NCBI GenBank assembly: GCA_963556145.1
Contig: OY744465.1
Coordinates: forward strand, 5,952,001 to 6,016,000
Direction of reading: 5' to 3'
Origin: Hygrocybe punicea
Taxonomy: Eukaryota; Basidiomycota; Agaricomycetes; Agaricales; Hygrophoraceae
DNA: 64,000 nt
Shown piece by piece: positions 57,808 to 64,000 of the stretch. The notes under the pieces are model-generated. The model saw nothing but the letters and a program-made list of their open reading frames with translations. It did no database searches and had not been told where the DNA came from. The translations under genes were made by a program, and so were the position numbers. Positions within the stretch are counted from its first letter, which is position 1. Each line of letters opens with the position of its first letter.

Positions 57808-59630
57808 TTACAAATATGAGTATGGACCTTTGATGTCAATCAACCATTTATAGAAAACCCCTGCAAAAGTGTCTGCTAATGAGCCAATGGGTGCTCGAAC
57901 GGATTTCGGACCTGACTTCATGTTCGACCAGAGGCTGCATGTGTGATAACGTTCCACCTCGTTCATGAAATAGGACACAGTATCTGTTTTGGAATCCACA
58001 ATGAGCGATATGTCCATACGGCAAAAAACACTCATCGATGGTTTTCCACCAACCATATTGGACTCTATCGCATAAAGCCCTTCGTAGGTCTTTTGGACAA
58101 AGTCGAAGAACTCGTTTCTGCCTTGCTCTCGAATAGAAATGGCACCCCTGTCCGGATTGCATGCCACCGTCTTCAATAGAGTCCCCTGCGCTTGAAATAT
58201 TCTGACAAAGTTAAGACAATCATGCATATGATATGACAAGTGAAAATGAAGGGCACTCACCTTAACTCATCCAAGGTATAGAAACTTGAGACGATATCTC
58301 ACTTCCAGGACTTGCTTTCCTTGTTGTACAGGGTGTGCACCGTATACACGACCTTTCCACCAACTAGAAACACACGCCATTCGCCCATCTTACTCAGTGG
58401 TTTGATGTACGTTTGCCCAAACCAACGTGAACCTGGAACCTCACAGTTATTGCGCATGTATTCCCAATTTCGCTTGGCGTCACCAGGTAATAGGACGTGA
58501 TGACCGGTGTCGCTGTGTGTCCGTTTCAAGACAATATTCGGTGGGAATTGGTCGCCATCGTTTAATAATTTTGCTTGAGGGCGTATCGTATGCGTTACAT
58601 TCAAAGCGACATGAAGCAAGTTTTGATTTTGTATCCATTTTGAATGGACCATGTTCATCTGCTTCGGAGGTGGCCAGATGTGTGCCGTTCGACAGAGTTC
58701 GTCCATGCCAGTCATGAAAATCGACACATTTTCCAGTGTCAATCCGTATTGGTTACCGCTGTCAAGACATCAGTATAATGCAGCGAAAACGGAGCAGAAT
58801 TAATTAAAGCGATGTCAATCTTACATGTATGACATTCCCATATCCACACCACCAAATACACAATCTGCCGATGCGAACTTTTGCCACGTATCGCCTTTGT
58901 CTTGATGGCGAAGTATTGCATGAAGGAACTCGGGCCAAAATATGTATTTGACATTGAAGCGCCGGGCTCCATCCTCATGATGTAGTCGCATTCCGATATA
59001 AACCTGTTTGTTGTGAAATATGTTTCAGTATCAACAATCCACAAATTAAACAATAGACATTACCCATTCTTGAATACATGCTGAATAGCGACTCTTGTAT
59101 GACTTGATGATATGGACGTAACCATCAAGATGGGCAATGGTATCGAGTTCGATGTCGGATATGGTCGTGCTGACGAATGCAAGATCGTTAATGGCTGCGG
59201 CTTTGCTCGCGATACGAGTTGTTGGGTCAAGGATAAAAAGGATTTTGAAAACACGGCCGTCATTGTTGCTTAATGTGGTTATACGGCGTTCATTGTTGCT
59301 TACGGTGGTTGGCGGTTCCGTTTCACAGTCAGATGATGTTTCCATCTCAGAGTTGGATGATAGCCTTTTGCGTGGAAGGAGATTGAGTTCCGCGGCCGTC
59401 GCATTGCGGACACCCTGCGAATTTTCACGTATGTTGCGACCAAGACATACCGACTGCGGACAAATTCCAGACGAAACACATTTGGGATGTTGGTGTGCGG
59501 ATCCGACATGTCTTTGGCAGGAGTTGCCTTCCTTCTTCCACAAAAGACATTTCGTTTTTGGAGAGTTGCATTTTCGACCAGGGCAGATGTGCATGCAAAG
59601 TTCATAACCAAGTTCCTTCTTATATGGCAT
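57808..59630 (-). CDS. ATP-grasp-like fungal protein (one in-frame stop)
   Basis: ATG 59630 starts MPYKKELGYELCMHICPGRK, a Cys-rich N-terminal part (four to five Cys pairs) with a Ser/Glu-rich linker. The next exon reads VYIGMRLHHEDGARRFNVKY to ADCVFGGVDMGMSYM. The next one (about 58757-58250) holds VLKRTHSDTGHHVLLP, then WFGQTYIKPLSKMGEWRVFL and VGGKVVYTVHT. The last (from about 58200) has FCRMDISLIVD and YFMNEVER. Lys/Gly-rich loop, GEWRV and D...NEVE fit the nucleotide- and metal-binding parts of an ATP-grasp ligase fold, which joins carboxylates to amines using ATP. A TGA at 58299-58301 follows SWK in frame, with DIVSSFYTLDELR continuing after it, so a TGG-to-TGA change is likely. An alternative splice (AA-GTGAGA...TTAAG) would skip it. 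Confidence 0.55.
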
Positions 59631-59894
59631 GTTTGTGGACCTAGGCAGGATTTCGGATGGGTGGTATGAGGAACAGACACAGATATCATTAATACATCAA
59701 TACTTTAATGATTGATTACTTTCAGGGTGGTTGATAGCGGGTGGTGACGATTCCACAAACCTTCTAATTATAAGACGTCGGAATTATGTCACCTGACAAG
59801 AGTGGCAATGATAAAACAACGAACACGTGCCAAACACGTTGATCAGCAATGGAATCATTTAAATGTCTTGAAAGAGCAATATCCACCGAACAGA

Positions 59895-60480
59895 TCGGAC
59901 GTGTTCGGTGTGTTCGGTGGAGATGTTCGGTGGATGTCAACCAACCTTTATGAGGAGATATACTACACCGAACACATCGAACATGTTCGGTGTGTTCGGT
60001 GGAGATGTTCGGTGGATGTCAACCAACGGTTGTGACCGGATATACCACACCGAACACATCGAACATGTTCGGTGTGTTCGGTGGAGATGTTCGGTGGATG
60101 TCAACCAACGGTTGTGACTGGATATACCACACCGAACACACCGAACATGTTCGGTGTGTTCGGTGGAGATGTTCGGTCAACGTTGGTGAACCAATATTAC
60201 TAGATATACCACACCGAACACATCGAACATGTTCGGTGTGTTCGGTGGAGATGTTCGGTGGATGTCAACCAACGGTTGTGACTAGATATATCACACCGAA
60301 CACATCGAACATGTTCGGTGTGATATATCTAGTCACAACCGTTGGTTGACATCCACCGAACATCTCCACCGAACACACCTAACATGTTCGATGTGTTCGG
60401 TGTAGTATATCTAGTCGTACATTGACATCCACCAAACATGTCCGGTGACCGAACACACCAAACAACATGTTTGCTGTAGT
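59895..60480. repeat. 82-bp repeat array with TTCGGTG/CACCGAA core
   Basis: The unit gaacatgttcggtgtgttcg plus gtggagatgttcggtggatg and tcaaccaacggttgtgac recurs about every 82 bases at roughly 59978, 60060, 60142 and 60225, and then continues in reverse orientation. Small open frames here only reflect the repeat. Confidence 0.9.
60200..60414. repeat. Near-perfect palindrome, ~103-bp arms, 9-bp loop
   Basis: The arms 60200-60302 and 60312-60414 pair around catcgaaca with only a few mismatches. It is formed where the 82-bp array switches orientation. Confidence 0.85.
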
Positions 60481-60870
60481 ATATCTAGTCCTTCTACATC
60501 CATCCAACAAGTCAGACTTGTTGTGCTTTTCCGTCAACGGACCAGTCCGTGAATATTCATCGAACGAATTAACTCGATTTATCGCCTTACCAACTGAAAA
60601 ATATTCCATATGCTGCACATGTCGGTTTTCTGCGTGCAATTACTAGCTTTGGACAACTTCTAAGCTCGAGCCACATCAAAAACATAAATAAATAGATCTG
60701 TTGTTTATGCATGCAAAGAAGCCGAACATGAGGTCGAACATGTGGCGATTGATCTGGTCACGTGGTCGTGACATCTGTATTCATAGTCTGGAGCGTTGAG
60801 TAATAAATCCGCCCTTTTCTTTTGCTCTCAAATCGCCTCACACGTCGACCAAAAAACTTTTATTTCATCT

Positions 60871-62646
60871 ACCATGTCCTTGCCAGTCGTCAAAACCTCG
60901 ACTCCCGCTGTCAATCCCGCTGCCTTCAAGTACTGGCCTGATGCGCCGCCCAAAAAGCTGCAGGAGCTACATCGCATCTTCCAAATCCAGTACATGGTCC
61001 CGCCCAAGATTCCGGCACCCAACAAGGAATCCAGCACCATTCCCGTATTTTCTCGTAATCTCTATGTACTGAAGACACACCCCCACGATGCCACCGCGAG
61101 GTGAGTTATGGCGTGAAATCCCCGAACGATACGAGGAACCGCTCCGTCGCTTGATTTATCAAATGGATATGTACATCTACGCGACAGCAGCCATCGCATA
61201 CAACAAGGCACCCAACTACTCGCCAGACTACATCAAAAACGATAAGGAAGGGACTGATTTACTTCGGGATTACCTCAAGTATACCGACACCGTCATGGAC
61301 GAAATTTGGGCAGAGGTTTTGGTCGCAAAACAGGCCAACGAGGTTACCCATGACTGGCGAAGCACGATCTTCGACGATTGGCTCCTCAAAGAGTTTTATG
61401 TTGGCAAGCATTCTCCATTGGCATTAATTCAACATGGCGCTGTTAGCACCGAGACCATGCCAGAGGACCTCGGTGAGTATATATACGCATTGGCAGACAA
61501 ATGGATTATGACGTCTGGCATCATAGATTGGGCGAAATACGACGAATCTGTGCCAGCATGGCACAGCGGAACCTCTGCAAATTGGTCGCTCGGTGGGCTT
61601 CCGGACGCCACAAAGCTCGAAATAATCGGTCAGGTTATTGCTTGGTGTAAAGGACATAGTGTCCTCGTCGATGCCGATGTGGCGGACGATGATGAAGGTA
61701 TGATCTAGAATTACATATGTGATTGTGCTAATGATATAATACATTTGCAGAGGAGCTGGTTCCCGAGGGCAAGGGCAAGGGCAAAGCCAAGTCAAAATCG
61801 GTCAAAAAACAGAAGACATCTTCCGCTGGTTTGTACAAATTTTCTACCATACCGGTGTATAGATGTACTGAATATTCAGGTGGCGCAGACAATTCGTCCG
61901 AGAAGGACAAAAAGAAGCCCAAGCCCAAACCCAAGTCCAGTAAGTACTTTCATTGTCTGTGATTGTCATACATGAAAACCCTTCTTCATGACAGAACGCA
62001 CAATCAAGTCCAAAGCCGAGGACGACGATGATGGTGAGTTATTGAATTCCGAATATCAAAACGATAATCCAACACATTTATTCATGTATAGACGACGTAA
62101 AGATGGAGGAAGACTTAGCCCCGGTAAAGAAGAAGCGGTCCAAGGCTCAAATGCGTACGTTGCTCACGTTGCTATGATTAATGCACTGACATATCGCAGT
62201 CGCTGTCGAAATTGGGCCGTCACGCGGATCCAAGAAATCGGAATCCGAAAAATTGACAGTGGAAGTTAAACCACCCATCTCCTCTGAGCCGGTTGATGTT
62301 CCACTGGAATCCCCGAAGTTCGATGCTGTAGGAACAGAGTGGGTCGGGTTGTTGGATGTCGATCACGATGCAATCATGCACAACGACGATGGACCTCCCG
62401 AACCAAAACAAGAGTCTCTCAGCAGTGATCACGAGGACGGCGAGATAACAAAGAGGAGGAAGCTAGATGTCGCTATGGAGCAAGCGGGCATTATTGCAGA
62501 GAAGCTCAAACTGGTGAAGCCACCGAAGAAGTCACTGACTCCGGGTATGTGTTTCAACATCACATGTCTGTATCTATTCCAATTCTGATCTTCTTAACGT
62601 CCTAGGATTCCGTCCCAATACGCGTGCATCGTCACGCCACCAATAA
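60871..62646 (+). CDS. Orphan helical-domain protein with Lys/Pro-rich tail
   Basis: ATG 60871 (ctaccATG) starts MSLPVVKTSTPAVNPAAFKY. A probable 46-base intron with donor GTAATC (about 61056-61101) joins VFSR to ELWREIPERYEEPLRRLIYQ; without it the frames do not connect. The main exon to 61698 is a helical domain with MDMYIYATAAIAYNKAPNY, VTHDWRSTIFDDWLLKEFYV and EYIYALADKWI. Small exons then add KGKGKGKAKSKS, KKKPKPKPKS and acidic stretches, ending KPPKKSLTP plus GFRPNTRASSRHQ. The domain occurs in many copies in mushroom genomes as I remember it, function unknown. A TAA at 62644-62646 ends it, but the same frame stays open to 62793 with protein-like text (SMDVDWSNIVPPEILLSIPP), so the stop may be a recent mutation. 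Confidence 0.6.
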
Positions 62647-62793
62647 TCGACCCCTGCGGAGCCCAGCGCTTCATCGATGGACGTGGATTGGAGCAACATC
62701 GTTCCACCCGAAATCCTACTCTCGATTCCTCCGAGCCAAACGAGGCCTTCATCTCCCAAGCCGTTGACATCCAAACTGGATCCCGGGCCTTAA

Positions 62794-64000
62794 TTTCGGA
62801 GGAGTAAGTCCTTCTTTTTGTGGAGTGTTCATTATATTTGACTAAAAAGACTTTATCCCAGTCGTTGATTTCTGGAAATGTGTGCCCTCAAATGTCCTCC
62901 TCATACATCGCTACAGTGTCTATATATGTACTTCTTTTTGCTCTGTTAAAAATGACTTGTGTTACTGTATGACCATAAGAATTGAGCATGATAGTAAGCA
63001 TAGATACAACGTAAGGCATCAATCTTGTTGACTGAAAATCTGTTTGTCTAAAATATATCCTGGTGAATGCATTACTTTCAGTTCAGTTCATAGTACAACT
63101 ACCAACTCACTCAACCTGAGAAGGACAACCTGAGATGACTTAGGTTCGGGCTAACGAAAATTAAAATTGAATATATGTAAGAAACCAGAATCGCGAACTT
63201 TATGGACCTATTAAATGAGGATACAATGATACAAGAGTAACAAAACCCCCTCTTGTAGTGGAAGATATAGCTGTCACTCCAAGGGGAGCTATGACTATTT
63301 GGTACCGGAATAATACAGTATACTTGTGTGGGAATGATACGTACAGCTCCATAAAAATGACAATGTATTTCTGACAAGGATGAAGAGCAATGATAATTTC
63401 CACGAATTACCAAGTAATTGTCAAATATGCACAGTTGTCAAACAGCCTGGTTGTTCAACTTCAATACCTGTTTTGTCTCAGTTGGTTGGATCAATGTCTT
63501 GTCAGCCAGACCCCTAATAAGATCGTAAGGCAGCTATTCATGATACAGATGCATTTTTGGCCTGTATCAAGGCATGTCACAGGAACATAGAATGGAATAA
63601 AAAAAGTAAACACAGATTTCTAAAGATTCAGGCACGCCTTATGGTGTTTTGGGAAAAGCTTACAAATAATATAATGTCATATGATCAATCCCATTGTGTT
63701 AATTGTTATTTATGATCTGAACCACTTGACTAGTTAAATGGGCGGTGTTTCCTCTTACTGTCACAAATCCTCATGAATCCCCACAACATCATCCATGTCT
63801 GCATTGCATGTTTGACTTATCTATATTTCCTTGCAAATGCAACATTATTTCCACAACTATGCCAAGACAAACTTATGTATATCTCTCCTGAACCAATTTC
63901 CTGTCCTGTGATATCGACCTTGACCCAAGAATTGGGTGTTTTTCAAAGAAAACTCATAGAACATGAGTTGGCCCCAGATCAGGGCGATGCAACAATATTG
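62794..64000. other. No gene recognised
   Basis: AT-rich sequence with only short frames on both strands. No repeat, RNA gene or domain was seen. Confidence 0.5.

Noticed and set aside
59895..60480. CRISPR-like array
   Set aside because: Units are contiguous 82-bp tandem repeats without variable spacers, in a eukaryotic genome, and they reverse orientation.

Overview
The window looks like nuclear DNA of a mushroom-forming basidiomycete (Agaricomycetes). Genes are cut by many short GT-AG introns of about 45-60 bases. Several protein families that I know only from agaric genomes are present: an Ulp1-DDE transposase fusion, a DUF6729-like relic, PB1-like and ATP-grasp-like orphan families. I found no rRNA or tRNA genes and no CRISPR. 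All calls come from reading the sequence; nothing was searched against a database.

Layout. 0-4 kb holds a four-exon gene on the minus strand that fuses an Ulp1-type peptidase to a DDE transposase, broken by one stop codon. 4-6.2 kb is repeats: an inverted repeat, a ~20-bp minisatellite and a 70-bp tandem array. 6.2-10 kb has no gene I can defend. 10.3-18.9 kb is Helitron A, a decayed Rep-helicase that ends in a USP-like cysteine peptidase. It is split by a 596-bp solo LTR. 19.0-21.8 kb is a 2.8-kb non-coding element with ~415-bp terminal inverted repeats and a 3-bp target duplication. It abuts the 5' end of an ABCC-type multidrug transporter (21.8-28.2 kb), the largest host-like gene. 28.4-29.2 kb is a cysteine-rich secreted protein on the minus strand. 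29.4-30.3 kb is a decayed unknown gene. 31.0-31.9 kb is a secreted repeat protein with a good TATA box. 31.9-33.9 kb is a DUF6729-like pseudogene.

34-38 kb is mostly empty, with a 52-bp tandem repeat and a decayed orphan gene. 38.1-42.4 kb is Helitron B on the minus strand, interrupted by a ~2-kb LTR-type insertion (5-bp target duplication) that itself carries a 318-bp hAT-type MITE (8-bp duplication). 42.4-51.4 kb is an ~8.95-kb element bounded by TA and by equal-length 1552-bp inverted arms. It contains two different Tc1/mariner-type transposase relics, a young 1.76-kb TRIM-like LTR element inside one of them, and an apparently intact PB1-like cargo gene. 52.4-53.2 kb is a ~170-bp satellite.

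53.5-62.8 kb is a compact block of four multi-exon orphan genes on alternating strands: an unknown family, a low-complexity plus C-terminal domain family with a duplicated last exon, an ATP-grasp-like protein, and a helical-domain protein with a Lys/Pro-rich tail. Two of them carry one isolated in-frame stop. An 82-bp repeat array with a large near-perfect palindrome sits among them. The last ~1.2 kb has no gene I can see.

Overall the window records layered transposition: elements nested inside elements, beside a few host genes. Recurrent themes are ubiquitin/SUMO-type peptidases fused to two unrelated transposon enzymes, and LTR insertions that separate the two catalytic motifs of both Helitron Rep proteins.
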